From assembly GCF_000376945.1 (NCBI RefSeq), contig NZ_AQXU01000018.1:62001-126000 (forward strand): a stretch of DNA of 64,000 bases, given 5' to 3'. The DNA comes from Leeia oryzae DSM 17879 (GTDB taxonomy: Bacteria > Pseudomonadota > Gammaproteobacteria > Burkholderiales > Leeiaceae). The notes beneath the pieces were generated by a model that was given only the letters and a program-made list of their open reading frames with translations, was not told the origin of the DNA and made no database searches. The translations under genes were made by a program, and so were the position numbers. Below, in pieces: positions 40,428-49,918 of the stretch (its first letter is position 1; every line of letters starts with the position of its first letter).

Positions 40428-41421
40428 TTTTCAAGCGTCTTTCTACAAAAGCGACCAGATCAGGCGATACTGTCGCCTCTACACGTAAGGCCCATAGTTT
40501 ATCATTATTCAGCGAAGAACATTTCACTGCATCTTTTTCGGTCATTAAAACCGCATCTGCCGCCGGAAACACCAAGTCTTCTGCACGGTAGGCGTAATGG
40601 TCCGGAAAGGCTTGCACCGGTACGTGAACCCCGAGTGACGCCAGTGTGGCTTCAAAGCGGGCCGGATTGCCCATGCCCGCTACCGCCACCAGACGCTTGC
40701 CTTGCCAGTGACGGGCGTCCACCCCTTCGCCGTGCCCGGTCACCGGATAAAAGCCCTGAGGCTGCAACTGCATCAGAAAAGCCGCCGGCGTGCGTGGCAA
40801 ACCGGCCGATGGCATCGCGCCATTGCAGACAATGGCGTCGACCTGTTGCAAGCGGCGCCAGCTTTCGCGCAGCGGCCCCAGGGGCAACATGCGGCGTACT
40901 TGCTGGCGCGTACCGTCCATGACGCACAGCTCGACCTGACGCGCCAGGCGGTAATGCTGCAATCCGTCGTCACAGAGAATCACATTGATGTCCGGCCGGG
41001 CAGCAAGCAAGGCCTGGCCAGCCGCCACACGATCCCGCCCCACCCAGACAGGGATACCGGGCAGTCTTTTCGCCATCAGCAAAGGTTCATCGCCGCTAAC
41101 CGCTGGCAAATCGTCTGGCGTGACCTGCCGCACGTCATCCGTCTGGCGACCATAGCCGCGACTGACGATGCCGACCTGCCAGCCGCGAGCTTGCAAGGCT
41201 TGCGCCAGATACAGGGTCAGCGGGGTTTTACCGGTACCGCCCACATGAATATTACCGATGACCACCACCGGCACAGGCAGGCGCCGGGACTTGAGCACAC
41301 CCAGCCGGTAAAGCCCGCGACGTACTGCGACCAGCGCGGCATACAGTAACGCCGGCACCCACAAGAAAAAACGCCGCCATGTGGGGCGGCGCCATTCGTT
41401 TTCCAGCCAGTGGGTCTGCAC
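40417..41421 (-). CDS. lpxK: Tetraacyldisaccharide 4'-kinase
   Basis: 334 residues. It phosphorylates the lipid A precursor at the 4' position at the inner membrane. An N-terminal hydrophobic helix (about 18-35) is followed by the P-loop in [16 protein letters not shown], then [10 protein letters not shown] and the later MTEKDAVKC. The start is a GTG at 41421, preceded by AAAGAG within the end of exbD. Confidence 0.95.
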   Translation of the reverse strand: MQTHWLENEWRRPTWRRFFLWVPALLYAALVAVRRGLYRLGVLKSRRLPVPVVVIGNIHVGGTGKTPLTLYLAQALQARGWQVGIVSRGYGRQTDDVRQVTPDDLPAVSGDEPLLMAKRLPGIPVWVGRDRVAAGQALLAARPDINVILCDDGLQHYRLARQVELCVMDGTRQQVRRMLPLGPLRESWRRLQQVDAIVCNGAMPSAGLPRTPAAFLMQLQPQGFYPVTGHGEGVDARHWQGKRLVAVAGMGNPARFEATLASLGVHVPVQAFPDHYAYRAEDLVFPAADAVLMTEKDAVKCSSLNNDKLWALRVEATVSPDLVAFVERRLKNGC

Positions 41422-41425
41422 CGGT

Positions 41426-41848
41426 TTACTCTTTGGGTGTCTGGGTTGCGAACGTCACCTGGCCATAGCCGGCTTCACTGGCGGCTTCCATGATGTCGAT
41501 CACCTGCTGGTGCTTGGCGTTGGCGTCGGCATTGATGACGATGATCGGGTCTTTGTTATCGCCAGCGGCCTTTTTCAGCTCGGTCGCCAGTTCGTCCGGC
41601 GAGCCAAAGGTCAGCGGGTGGTTATCCAGCATGAAACGACCCTGGGCATCCACGGCCACATTGATGGTTTTTTCCTGCTGGGCAGGTTGCGTCGCATCCT
41701 TGGCCGTTGGCAGGGTAATCTGCAGTTCGGCAAAGCGGGAATAGGTCGTGGTCACCATCAGGAAAATCAGGATGACCAGCAACAGGTCGATCAGCGGGAT
41801 AAAGTTGATCTCGGGCTCTTCGCGATGCCGTCCGCGGTGAAAGTTCAT
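41426..41848 (-). CDS. exbD: ExbD/TolR-family biopolymer transport protein
   Basis: 140 residues. A short cytoplasmic N-terminus precedes one membrane helix with the essential Asp (FIPLIDLLLVILIFL) and a periplasmic domain of about 95 residues. With the ExbB-type partner it forms a proton-driven motor. Whether the pair serves TonB or Tol cannot be read from sequence; the location by lpxK is typical of betaproteobacteria. The stop is 4 bases from the lpxK start. Confidence 0.88.
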   Translation of the reverse strand: MNFHRGRHREEPEINFIPLIDLLLVILIFLMVTTTYSRFAELQITLPTAKDATQPAQQEKTINVAVDAQGRFMLDNHPLTFGSPDELATELKKAAGDNKDPIIVINADANAKHQQVIDIMEAASEAGYGQVTFATQTPKE

Positions 41849-41860
41849 GTCCGTTCCCTG

Positions 41861-42478
41861 TTAATTTCGACGGTCGCCGTGCACGATTTCTACCAGCTTG
41901 ATGGCTTGCTGTTCCATCTCGACCAGCAGCTGGTCGACACGGGCACGGAAGTGGCGATAGAAACCCATGCTCGGTACCGCCACGATAATCCCGAAAGCAG
42001 TGTTGTACAGTGCCACCGAAATACCGTGCGCCAGCTGGGCCGGGTTGTTGCCGGTAGCCGGGCTTTGCGCACCGAAGATTTCGATCATGCCGACCACGGT
42101 GCCGAACAGGCCCAGCAGCGGGGACAAGGCAGCAATGGTGCCCAGCAGGGTCAGGAAGCGTTCCAGCTCCAGAGAAGCAGCACGGCCGGCTTCTTCGATG
42201 GATTCTTTCATCACTTCGCGCGAGCTGCCCACGTTTTTCAGGCCGGATGCCAGCACACGCGCCATCAGGGGCGCTCGCGGGTCCAGCAGTTTTTTCAGCA
42301 AGGCTTCATTGACGCCGGCCTGGCGGTAATCCTGCACCACCTCTTTGAGCAAGCCGTGCGGTACGACCACGCTGGCCCGCAATGACCAGAAACGCTCGAA
42401 GATGATGGAAAGCGCGATGATGGACGCGATGATCAACAACCAGATTGGCCAGCCTGCAGCATCAATAATCGGTAACAC
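41861..42478 (-). CDS. exbB: ExbB/TolQ/MotA-family proton channel protein
   Basis: 205 residues with three membrane helices (about 12-32, 105-135, 150-175). The family block LTLLGTIAALSPLLGLFGTVVGMIEIF is present, abbreviated here as its core LSPLLGLFGTVVGM. It starts at a GTG at 42478. It is first in the exbB-exbD-lpxK-Trm112-kdsB-adk run, so motor and lipid A genes share an operon. Confidence 0.88.
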   Translation of the reverse strand: MLPIIDAAGWPIWLLIIASIIALSIIFERFWSLRASVVVPHGLLKEVVQDYRQAGVNEALLKKLLDPRAPLMARVLASGLKNVGSSREVMKESIEEAGRAASLELERFLTLLGTIAALSPLLGLFGTVVGMIEIFGAQSPATGNNPAQLAHGISVALYNTAFGIIVAVPSMGFYRHFRARVDQLLVEMEQQAIKLVEIVHGDRRN

Positions 42479-42821
42479 AAATAAGTCCTTTTCGAAACGA
42501 CACCCAAGCCTGACGGGCTTTCCAGACCATCAGCAAGGGCATGCGCAAATGCGCAGATCCGTCACATGACATTGACCTGCGAGCATACCATAGCGGGGAG
42601 ATTTTCTCTCGCCCCGGTATTATCGCACAATGACTGTTTTTTGGTGGGGTCTGTGCATGAAGCTGACCTGTAGTTCAGTGACCCGGTTTCCCGGGCTGGA
42701 CATAGCAGATAAAAAAATATTCGCAACGATGGTTTTCATGCTAGATTTTAAAGGTTGAGACTTTAAGAAAAGCCGATAAGCCTATCATCTACATAGGGTT
42801 TTGCGGTTTACTCACAGAAGC

Positions 42822-42842
42822 TGTGGATAACTTTGTGAATAA
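42822..42842 (-). promoter_or_regulatory. Pair of DnaA-box-like sites
   Basis: TGTGGATAA (42822-42830) is the exact complement of the DnaA box TTATCCACA. TGTGAATAA (42834-42842) differs by one base and lies in the same orientation 12 bases on. TGTGGATGA at 43000-43008 is a third one-mismatch copy. Binding is inferred. Confidence 0.45.
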
Positions 42843-42882
42843 ACCGTGAAAAACAGCGCTAACCCCCAGCTGCATAAGGGGA

Positions 42883-42919
42883 TTTTATAAACTGCCAGCA
42901 AAATGACCAGTTTATAAAA
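42883..42919. repeat. Perfect inverted repeat upstream of xseA (1)
   Basis: TTTTATAAACTG (42883-42894) and CAGTTTATAAAA (42908-42919) are exact reverse complements around 13 bases. It could form a hairpin or bind a dimeric regulator. Confidence 0.6.
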
Positions 42920-42943
42920 ACATTTACAATCAAACACTTAGGT

Positions 42944-42997
42944 TTGTCAAGCCTCTCCAGAACATCTGCAAACTTCGTGAAATTCGAGGCTTGACAA
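42944..42997. repeat. Perfect inverted repeat upstream of xseA (2)
   Basis: TTGTCAAGCCTC (42944-42955) and GAGGCTTGACAA (42986-42997) are exact reverse complements 30 bases apart, centre to centre about four helical turns. The right arm includes TTGACA (42991-42996), a perfect -35 hexamer toward xseA, though no good -10 follows before the start codon. Confidence 0.6.
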
Positions 42998-43023
42998 GAT
43001 GTGGATGACCTGATCAAAAACAC

Positions 43024-44376
43024 ATGCAAAATGAATATATCAGCAAGGTGATCCCGGTTTCCTTGCTCAATCAACAGGTTGGCGACCTGCTCAACCAGAC
43101 CTTCCCGCCACTATGGGTCAGCGGCGAGATATCCAACCTGACACGCGCAGCGTCTGGCCACTGGTATTTTGTGCTGAAAGATGCGGCCGCCCAGGTCCGC
43201 TGCGTGATGTTCCGCCACAAGGCGCAGTATGTAGACTGGCAGGTAGCCAACGGCGAACAGGTCGAGTTGTTTGCGAGCGTCGGTTTTTATGTGCCGCGCG
43301 GCGAGTTCCAGCTGACCATCGAGACCATGCGCCGGGCAGGACGCGGCAGCCTGTTTGAGGCGTTTGAGCAGTTGAAAGCCAAACTGGCAGCAGAAGGCCT
43401 GTTTGCGAGCACGCGCAAGCGCCCGTTACCCACCCATCCGGCCGCCATTGGGGTGATCTCCTCGCCGCAGGCCGCGGCACTGCGCGACATCCTGATCGCC
43501 CTGCGTCGGCGTGCCCCGCATATTCCCGTCATCATCTACCCGGCGCCGGTGCAAGGCGACGGCGCAGCGGCCAAACTGACACAAGCGGTACGGACGGCCA
43601 ATGCACGCGCTGAAGTGGATGTCCTGATTGTGGCACGGGGAGGCGGGTCGATTGAGGACCTGTGGTCTTTCAATGATGAGGCGCTGGCCCGTGCCATTGC
43701 CGGGTCAGATATTCCGGTGGTGAGCGGCGTTGGCCATGAAACCGACTTTACCATAGCGGACTTTGCCGCCGATGTACGGGCGGCCACGCCCACTGCGGCG
43801 GCTGAACTGGTATCGCCCGACGGCGCGGTATTACGGCACCGCTTGCTGCAGGCCCGCGAGCGTTTGCAGCGCGGCCAGCAGCGGATGATGGAACAACGCA
43901 TGCAGCAACTGGACTGGCTGGCGCGCCGGCTGATCCACCCCGGTGAACGGCTGGCACGCCAGTCAGAACAGCTGAGCCAGCTGGAACGCCGGTTGCAGCA
44001 GGCGCTGGAACGCCGCGTGAACCTGGCCAGCCACCGGGTACAGCAAGCCCGGCTGCGCCTGAAAGGAACTCGTCCGGACCTGCAGCCGCTGCAATGGCGT
44101 CTGGCCCAGACCGAAGCCCGTTTGAAGCAAGGCCTGCAGACCCGCATGCAAACCCGGCAGCACCAGCTGGACCGGCTGGCCAACCGCTTGCAAGGGCTGG
44201 ACCCGACAGCGGTACTGGCGCGCGGTTACAGCCTGGTGACCAACCTGCAAGGCGAGATCATTCGCAGCCCGGCACAGGTAGCACCAGGTGAAGCGCTGGC
44301 CGTGCAATTGCAGGGCGGCAAGCTGGAGGTGAATGCCAAACGTGCAGCCCCCGTTCAGACCGAGCTGCCGTTATAA
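43024..44376 (+). CDS. xseA: Exodeoxyribonuclease VII large subunit
   Basis: 450 residues. An N-terminal OB-fold (about 1-105) is followed by the catalytic domain with [31 protein letters not shown] and [15 protein letters not shown] long Gln/Arg/Leu-rich coiled coil (about 270-400) follows, then a short C-terminal segment. With XseB it degrades single-stranded DNA to oligonucleotides. No xseB is seen in this window. Confidence 0.96.
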   Translation: MQNEYISKVIPVSLLNQQVGDLLNQTFPPLWVSGEISNLTRAASGHWYFVLKDAAAQVRCVMFRHKAQYVDWQVANGEQVELFASVGFYVPRGEFQLTIETMRRAGRGSLFEAFEQLKAKLAAEGLFASTRKRPLPTHPAAIGVISSPQAAALRDILIALRRRAPHIPVIIYPAPVQGDGAAAKLTQAVRTANARAEVDVLIVARGGGSIEDLWSFNDEALARAIAGSDIPVVSGVGHETDFTIADFAADVRAATPTAAAELVSPDGAVLRHRLLQARERLQRGQQRMMEQRMQQLDWLARRLIHPGERLARQSEQLSQLERRLQQALERRVNLASHRVQQARLRLKGTRPDLQPLQWRLAQTEARLKQGLQTRMQTRQHQLDRLANRLQGLDPTAVLARGYSLVTNLQGEIIRSPAQVAPGEALAVQLQGGKLEVNAKRAAPVQTELPL

Positions 44377-44655
44377 TCTGGCCTATCATCCGATGAAATT
44401 GACTGCACCGGCCTGCCAGATCGAATTTATGTCAGGCATGGTCGCTTGAAGGCGGTTGCTTTGGCCCCATTTAGTCAGGATACAGATCATCACTGCCATG
44501 CACAGACATGACCCCGCCGGGCCGGTCGCCAGACGCACCCGCCCGCCGGGCAGCGTCATTGCAGGGCAGTACATGCCATCATCCATCAATACCGAATGCC
44601 TGCCGGCAGATCACTCCACGTACTGCGGCAAGCACCCTGAATGTTAGAGGACACC

Positions 44656-45774
44656 ATGCAAAAAGCGGCACCTATTCCAGTTACCATCGTCACCGGCTTT
44701 CTTGGTGCAGGCAAAACCACCCTGCTGAACCGGGTTCTGAAAGAAAATCATGGCCAGAAAATTGCCGTGATCGAAAACGAGTTTGGCGAAGTCGGGATTG
44801 ATAACGAACTGCTGGTGCAAGACAGCGAACAGATCGTAGAAATGAATAACGGCTGTATCTGCTGTACCGTACGCGGGGACTTGCAACGCAACCTGCTGGA
44901 ACTGGCAGGCAAGCGGGCCATGGGCCAGCTGAACTTTGACCGGGTGCTGATCGAGACCACCGGTCTGGCCGACCCGGGGCCGGTAGCTCAGACCTTCTTC
45001 TTCGACGAAGAAGTACAGCGTCTGTATACCCTGGATGCCGTGCTGACCGTCGTGGATGCCAAGCATGGCGATGTGCAGCTAGACCGTGAAGAAACCGCCC
45101 AGAAACAGGTGGCATTTGCCGACCGCATCTTGCTGTCCAAGACCGATCTGGTAGATGCGGCAACCCGCGAGGCACTGGAAACCCGCCTGCTGCGCATGAA
45201 CCCGCGCGCGCGCATCCAGGCCGTACATTTTGGCGAAACCCCGCTGGACCAGATTCTGGACATTCAAGGCTTTGACCTGAAAGCCAAGCTGGAAATCAAC
45301 CCGAAGTTTCTGGAAATCGAAGCGCATGACCATGCGCACGATCACGACCACGAATGCGATGACCATTGTGACCATGATCACCACCATCATGATCATGACC
45401 ACGACCATGCCTGTGACGAACATTGCGACCATGACCATGATCACGGTCATGCGCACGGCCATCTGGACGCAGTGCAGTCGTTTGTGTTCCGCAGCGAGCG
45501 CGCCTTTGAAATGGGCAAGCTGGAAGCGTGTCTGGGCAAGCTGCTGGATATCTATGGCAATGACCTGTATCGCTACAAGGGCTTGCTGTACATTGCCAAG
45601 GAGCCGCGCCAGGTGATTTTCCAGGGCGTACACATGATGATGAGCAGCGATTTTGGCCGGCGCTGGAACGATGGCGAAAAGAAAACCAACACCATGGTGT
45701 TTATCGGCCGTGACCTGCCGAAGGACATCTTCGAGCAGGAGCTGACCCGCTGCTTGCTGGCGCCCAAGTCGTAA
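44656..45774 (+). CDS. CobW/COG0523-family GTPase, metal chaperone-like
   Basis: 372 residues from the ATG at 44656 (AGAGGA upstream). The P-loop is GFLGAGKTTLL, the metal-binding family motif is GCICCTVRGDL (CxCC), and the base motif is LSKTDLVD. A His/Asp-rich linker (about 222-268) with repeated HDHDH follows, then the CobW C-terminal domain. Members insert or deliver metals such as zinc or cobalt; the linker argues for metal storage or sensing. I see no cobalamin riboswitch or Zur palindrome in the 279-base upstream gap (44377-44655), so the metal is open. Confidence 0.88.
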   Translation: MQKAAPIPVTIVTGFLGAGKTTLLNRVLKENHGQKIAVIENEFGEVGIDNELLVQDSEQIVEMNNGCICCTVRGDLQRNLLELAGKRAMGQLNFDRVLIETTGLADPGPVAQTFFFDEEVQRLYTLDAVLTVVDAKHGDVQLDREETAQKQVAFADRILLSKTDLVDAATREALETRLLRMNPRARIQAVHFGETPLDQILDIQGFDLKAKLEINPKFLEIEAHDHAHDHDHECDDHCDHDHHHHDHDHDHACDEHCDHDHDHGHAHGHLDAVQSFVFRSERAFEMGKLEACLGKLLDIYGNDLYRYKGLLYIAKEPRQVIFQGVHMMMSSDFGRRWNDGEKKTNTMVFIGRDLPKDIFEQELTRCLLAPKS

Positions 45775-45780
45775 ACACGG

Positions 45781-46590
45781 ATGGATGTCGCCCGGCTGTT
45801 CCGCCACCCGCTGCTCCCGGAAACCGAGCTGCTATCGGCGCATTACGAGGAACACACCTTCAGCCCGCACTGGCATGACTGTTATGTCGTGCCGGTGATT
45901 CAGGCCGGGGCACAGGTGTACCAGTATGCCCGAGAGCAGCACTTGGCCATTTCGGGCTGTATTGGGGTGATTAACCCCGGTGAAATCCATACCGGGATGC
46001 GGGCAGGAGATGAAGGCTGGACCTACCGGGCGTTTTATCCGCCAGTCAGCTATCTGCAAAAAATTGCCTGTGACCTGGCGGGCAAAGACGTTTCCCCGCC
46101 CTGGTTTCCGCTTCGGGTGATTCAGGATATTCCGCTGGCCAGACAATTATTGGCCGCGCACCAGCTGCTGGAGCAGCAATTTCCTGACTGGCTGGAAATC
46201 GAAACCCGACTGTATCAGGCCATGAGCACCCTGATTACCCGTTATGCCGGTATTGCACCAGAAAATGATGCAGGCCAACTGCCACGACAAGTAACCCTGA
46301 TGAAAGAAGTATTGTCTTGCCGGTTGGAAGACAGCCTGACGCTGGAACAATTGGCGGCTGAGACCGGGTTGTCGGCCTTTCATGCGGCCCGTACATTCTC
46401 GCGCACGGTCGGCATGCCGCCGCATGCGTGGCGTAACCAGCTGCGGCTGAACCGGTCACTTGATTTGCTGCGACAGGGTAAATCGGTCACGGAAACCGCC
46501 GTGGCACTGGGCTTTACCGACCAGAGCCACTTTACCCGCCATTTCAAGCGCGCCTTCGGCGTGCCGCCCGGCAGCTGGAAAGCCGCCTGA
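45781..46590 (+). CDS. AraC-family transcriptional regulator
   Basis: 269 residues. The AraC-type ligand domain (about 10-95) has HYEEHTFSPHWHDCYVV and GVINPGEIHTG. Two helix-turn-helix motifs lie at about 175-265 (LEQLAAETGLSAFHAARTFS and TAVALGFTDQSHFTRHFKRA). It is followed by a membrane protein and azlCD. AraC regulators of this type commonly control azlCD exporters, so it may sense branched-chain or related amino acids. Confidence 0.85.
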   Translation: MDVARLFRHPLLPETELLSAHYEEHTFSPHWHDCYVVPVIQAGAQVYQYAREQHLAISGCIGVINPGEIHTGMRAGDEGWTYRAFYPPVSYLQKIACDLAGKDVSPPWFPLRVIQDIPLARQLLAAHQLLEQQFPDWLEIETRLYQAMSTLITRYAGIAPENDAGQLPRQVTLMKEVLSCRLEDSLTLEQLAAETGLSAFHAARTFSRTVGMPPHAWRNQLRLNRSLDLLRQGKSVTETAVALGFTDQSHFTRHFKRAFGVPPGSWKAA

Positions 46591-46591
46591 C

Positions 46592-47116
46592 ATGCCTGTG
46601 TACAGACTGTTTCCATCCCATAGCTGGACCATCCAGAGCCCGTTAACCGTCGAGCAATTGACGGATGGCCTGCATCGGGAAATCGACACCCGCCTGTTTG
46701 ACGATGCGCTGCCAAGGCACTGGCATGGCCGCATTGATAAAACCGGATTTGAATGCCAACCCGTGCGGCCCGGCAACCCGGCCTTTCTGCCGCAGTTGAG
46801 CGGTACCTTTGACCAGAGCCAGCCACCCGGTACGCGGGTAGCGCTACACATCAGCCAACCGCTCTTGAGCGGTGCGCTGGTCATCCTGTGGTGCATTTTC
46901 CTGCTGCTGCTCGGCAGCGTGCATGTGTACGGACAACTGCAGCAGCACCTGCCGCTGACGTTGAAAGCGGGGGTGCCTTTTCTGCTAGCCGTGATCAGCT
47001 ATGGCTGGCTGAACCACCATTTCTGGCAGTCTGCCTTGCCGGAGATACAGCGTTTCAACCGGTGGCATGATGCCATGGCCGGCCAACCTGGCCATTCGCC
47101 TGCGCAAGACGCCTGA
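46592..47116 (+). CDS. Membrane protein of unknown function
   Basis: 174 residues, unrecognised. It starts one base after the AraC stop. A soluble N-terminal part (about 1-90) is followed by two membrane helices (about 94-118 and 127-145) and a short tail. The tight spacing suggests cotranscription with the regulator and perhaps with azlCD, 114 bases further on. Confidence 0.6.
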   Translation: MPVYRLFPSHSWTIQSPLTVEQLTDGLHREIDTRLFDDALPRHWHGRIDKTGFECQPVRPGNPAFLPQLSGTFDQSQPPGTRVALHISQPLLSGALVILWCIFLLLLGSVHVYGQLQQHLPLTLKAGVPFLLAVISYGWLNHHFWQSALPEIQRFNRWHDAMAGQPGHSPAQDA

Positions 47117-47230
47117 CCCGCCGTCGGCGTGCCGCACAAGGCCCGCCCCGGTGTCCACCGCAAGAATGTACAAGCCCGTTCGGTCTTTTCGCGGTAAGGT
47201 AAAACCTTCCTTCGCTGACCGGACCTTCGC

Positions 47231-47941
47231 ATGACCGACGCCCATACCCCCAAAACCCTGTTCTGGCTAGGTGCCAGAGACATCCTGCCCATGCTGGTAG
47301 GTGCCGCGCCGTTCGGGATCATTTTTGGCGCCCTGGCCGCCACCAGCGGCATGTCGCTCTGGCATGGTCCGTTGATGTCGTCGATTGTCTTTGCAGGCTC
47401 CAGCCAGTTTATCGCCGTCGGGCTGGTAACCGGCCACGCCAGCATGGTACTGATCTGGCTGACCACCTTTATCGTCAACCTGCGCCATGGCCTGTACGGC
47501 GCCACCCTGCTGCCGCATGTCAGCCATCTGCCGTTGCGCTGGCGCCTGGGACTGAGCGCCATTCTGACCGACGAAGCCTTTGCCGTGATGGTGGGCCACT
47601 ACCGGACCCACCCGGACAACCCGCATTCGCACTGGTATTTTCTGGGGTGCAGTCTGGCCATGTACGTCAACTGGCAGTGCTGTACCCTGATCGGGGTGTT
47701 GTTCGGGCAGGCCTTTCCCGGGCTGGAACACATGGGGCTGGACTTTGCCATGGCCGTCACATTCATCAGTATTGTGGTGCCGCAACTGGTAACCCGCCCC
47801 AAACTGATTGCCGCGCTGATCTCTGCCGTGGTGGCGGTGGCTACACTGGGCTGGCCTTACAAGCTGGGCCTGATGACCGCCATCCTGGCCGGTGTGGCTG
47901 CCGGCATGCTGCTGCACAAACACAAGGAAGCTGCCAAATGA
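47231..47941 (+). CDS. azlC: AzlC-family amino-acid exporter, large subunit
   Basis: 236 residues, seven to eight membrane helices, with the family start (PMLVGAAPFGIIFGALA) and FAGSSQFIAVGL, LRHGLYGATL and TDEAFAVM. With the small AzlD subunit it exports branched-chain amino acids and analogues (YgaZH in E. coli, AzlCD in Bacillus). It overlaps azlD by 4 bases. Confidence 0.9.
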   Translation: MTDAHTPKTLFWLGARDILPMLVGAAPFGIIFGALAATSGMSLWHGPLMSSIVFAGSSQFIAVGLVTGHASMVLIWLTTFIVNLRHGLYGATLLPHVSHLPLRWRLGLSAILTDEAFAVMVGHYRTHPDNPHSHWYFLGCSLAMYVNWQCCTLIGVLFGQAFPGLEHMGLDFAMAVTFISIVVPQLVTRPKLIAALISAVVAVATLGWPYKLGLMTAILAGVAAGMLLHKHKEAAK

Positions 47942-48255
47942 ACTACACCCTGATGATTGTCGGCATGATGGTCGCCACCTTTGCCACCCGGGCGATTTTC
48001 TTTGTGCTCGGGGACCGCATCCGTTTTTCAGAGACCCTGAAAACTGCACTCGGGTTTGTGCCGGTGACGGTACTGACAGCCATTACTGTACCCATGCTGC
48101 TGGTGCCCAACGGCTCGCTGGATCTCAGTTACCGTAACCCCTGGCTGGTGGGCGGCGTGGTCACCGTCTTCACTGCCCTGTTGCAGAAGAACCCGCTGGT
48201 GACCATCGTGATCGGACTGGCGGCTTTTTTCGCCTACAAGCACTGGCTGCTCTGA
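47938..48255 (+). CDS. azlD: AzlD-family amino-acid exporter, small subunit
   Basis: 105 residues, about four membrane helices, with FATRAIFFVLGDRI, FVPVTVLTAITVP and NPLVTIVIGLAAFF, typical of AzlD. It starts at an ATG inside the azlC stop (ATGA). It is the partner of AzlC in the export complex. Confidence 0.9.
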   Translation: MNYTLMIVGMMVATFATRAIFFVLGDRIRFSETLKTALGFVPVTVLTAITVPMLLVPNGSLDLSYRNPWLVGGVVTVFTALLQKNPLVTIVIGLAAFFAYKHWLL

Positions 48256-48276
48256 ACCAGGCGGCGTGAACATTCC

Positions 48277-49866
48277 TTATGCTCCCTGCCCTACCGGGCG
48301 CACATACACGGCGCAGGGCGCGCCGCGGCGGTCTGGCAGGTCCTGGTGATGCTCGAACCCCATCTGCTGATACAATCTGACCGCGGTTTTGAAGATCGGA
48401 CTGGTATGCAACCCCAGCGTCGAGACGCCGTCCCGCTGCGCCCGCTGGATGCACGCCTCTACCAGCTGACGGCCAACCCCGAGTCCCCGGGCATCCGGAT
48501 GAACGGACAGCATGCGGATCACGCCCCAATCCGGCTGAAATACTGGCTCGCGCAGCCGACCGGGGGCCACATAGCCGACCGACCCGATCACGACGCCATT
48601 TTTCTCGGCGACCAGCAGTTCTGCATCGTCGGCCAGCTTGGCCGTTGAGGCGAGGACATCGACAAAACCCTGCCAGTGATCCAGGTCTTTCCGGAACTGA
48701 TAGAACGCATCCAGGGCAACTTGGTTCACCGCGGCATAATCGGTCGCCTGATAGCGACGGATGGTGATCTGCTCACGGGGAACGTGCCGGTGCCGACGCC
48801 GCCACAACCCTTCTGGCCGGTAACGCATCATCAGGATCAGGGCCAGCCCGAAGATCAGCATGCGCAGCGTCCCGGCATCCAGCAGGTGCGTCCAGACAGC
48901 AGGGTTCACCAGCGACACATGCTTGACCAGCAGGGGGTGCACCCATTCAATGACATCGCGCAGCACTTCCGGCAGCACCGTCAGCAGCACGGCCCCAATG
49001 ATCACCCCGGGAATGGACCCCATGCCCCCCAGCACCACCATCACCAGCAGCATGGTGGATTCGCCCAGAGTAAAGGATTCCGGGCTGACAAACTGCTGGA
49101 AACTGGCAAACAGCGCCCCGGAAATGCCGCCAAACGCCGCCCCCATCGAAAAAGCCAGCAGCTTGATGTTGCGCTTGTTAAGGCCGGTGGCTTCTGCGGC
49201 CACTTCGTCTTCGCGCAAGGCCATCCAGGCACGGCCGATGCGGGAGTTTTCCAAGCGATGCGACACCTGCACCAGCAGCAGTATCAGTGCGAGGAACACA
49301 AAGTAGTAGTTGATGACCGGGGTTAGCGTAACCGGCCCGATGGACCAGGTGGTGAGGACCGACAGCTCGCCGGCATGCAGGGGCTGTATGCCCATGATGC
49401 CTTGCGAACCGCTGGTGATGTCGAACGGGCGGTCCAGATTCACCACAAAGATGCGGATGATTTCACCAAAGCCGAGCGTCACGATGGCCAGATAATCGCC
49501 GCGCAGCTTGAGGGTGGGTGCGCCCAGAAGCGCCCCCGCAACCCCCGCCAGCACGGCGGCCAGCATCAGGATCAGCCAGACCGGCCAGTCGGTGGGTGTC
49601 GTCGCCAGCCCGGCGCTGAACAGGTGCGGTGACGCCAGCAAGGCGTACAGATAAGCGCCCAGCGCATAAAAGCCGATGTAACCCAGATCCAGCAAGCCGG
49701 CATAGCCCACCACGATGTTAAGCCCGAGCGCCAGCATGGCATACAGCATGGAAAAGCAGGCCACCCGTACCCAGGCATCTCCCAGAAACGGGGCACCGTG
49801 CAATACAAACGGCAACACCACCAGCAACAAGGCCAGGGCAATGGTTTTTTTAGGATGGAAACGCAT
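48277..49866 (-). CDS. LivM-type ABC permease fused to a GNAT acetyltransferase
   Basis: 529 residues in one uninterrupted frame. Residues 1 to about 355 are a branched-chain amino-acid permease of the LivM type (LNIVVGYAGLLDLGYIGFYA, KLRGDYLAIVTLGFGEI, LREDEVAAEATGLN). From about 365 to 529 it is a GNAT domain with the acetyl-CoA loop VHPDARGLGVGRQLVEA and LYQQMGFEHH. The ATG at 49866, behind GAGGGGAC, starts the permease. No livH, livG, livF or livK is nearby. The junction (about 48770-48800) could be a genuine fusion or the result of a lost stop codon. Confidence 0.85.
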   Translation of the reverse strand: MRFHPKKTIALALLLVVLPFVLHGAPFLGDAWVRVACFSMLYAMLALGLNIVVGYAGLLDLGYIGFYALGAYLYALLASPHLFSAGLATTPTDWPVWLILMLAAVLAGVAGALLGAPTLKLRGDYLAIVTLGFGEIIRIFVVNLDRPFDITSGSQGIMGIQPLHAGELSVLTTWSIGPVTLTPVINYYFVFLALILLLVQVSHRLENSRIGRAWMALREDEVAAEATGLNKRNIKLLAFSMGAAFGGISGALFASFQQFVSPESFTLGESTMLLVMVVLGGMGSIPGVIIGAVLLTVLPEVLRDVIEWVHPLLVKHVSLVNPAVWTHLLDAGTLRMLIFGLALILMMRYRPEGLWRRRHRHVPREQITIRRYQATDYAAVNQVALDAFYQFRKDLDHWQGFVDVLASTAKLADDAELLVAEKNGVVIGSVGYVAPGRLREPVFQPDWGVIRMLSVHPDARGLGVGRQLVEACIQRAQRDGVSTLGLHTSPIFKTAVRLYQQMGFEHHQDLPDRRGAPCAVYVRPVGQGA

Positions 49867-49918
49867 GAATGCTGTCCCCTCTGTTGGTGGTTTGTACAAG
49901 ACCGGCCCACACGTGATG

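Larger units (their letters stand above)
42479..43023. other. 545-base non-coding region between exbB and xseA
   Basis: AT-rich compared with its neighbours. It contains two adjacent DnaA-box-like sites (42822-42842) and a third near 43000, and two perfect 12-bp inverted repeats (42883-42919 and 42944-42997). The only frame of note, 42 codons at 42630-42758, has no ribosome site and an unconvincing composition. Confidence 0.6.

Noticed and set aside
39732-40922. Antisense frame of 396 codons over kdsB, Trm112 and lpxK
   Set aside because: Shadow of three well-supported genes; no ribosome site or domain.
42630-42758. 42-codon frame upstream of xseA
   Set aside because: No ribosome site and no convincing composition; it lies in a region better explained by regulatory repeats.
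44377-44655. Cobalamin riboswitch or Zur site in front of the CobW gene
   Set aside because: Looked for the riboswitch core and for an AT-rich Zur palindrome; neither is visible.
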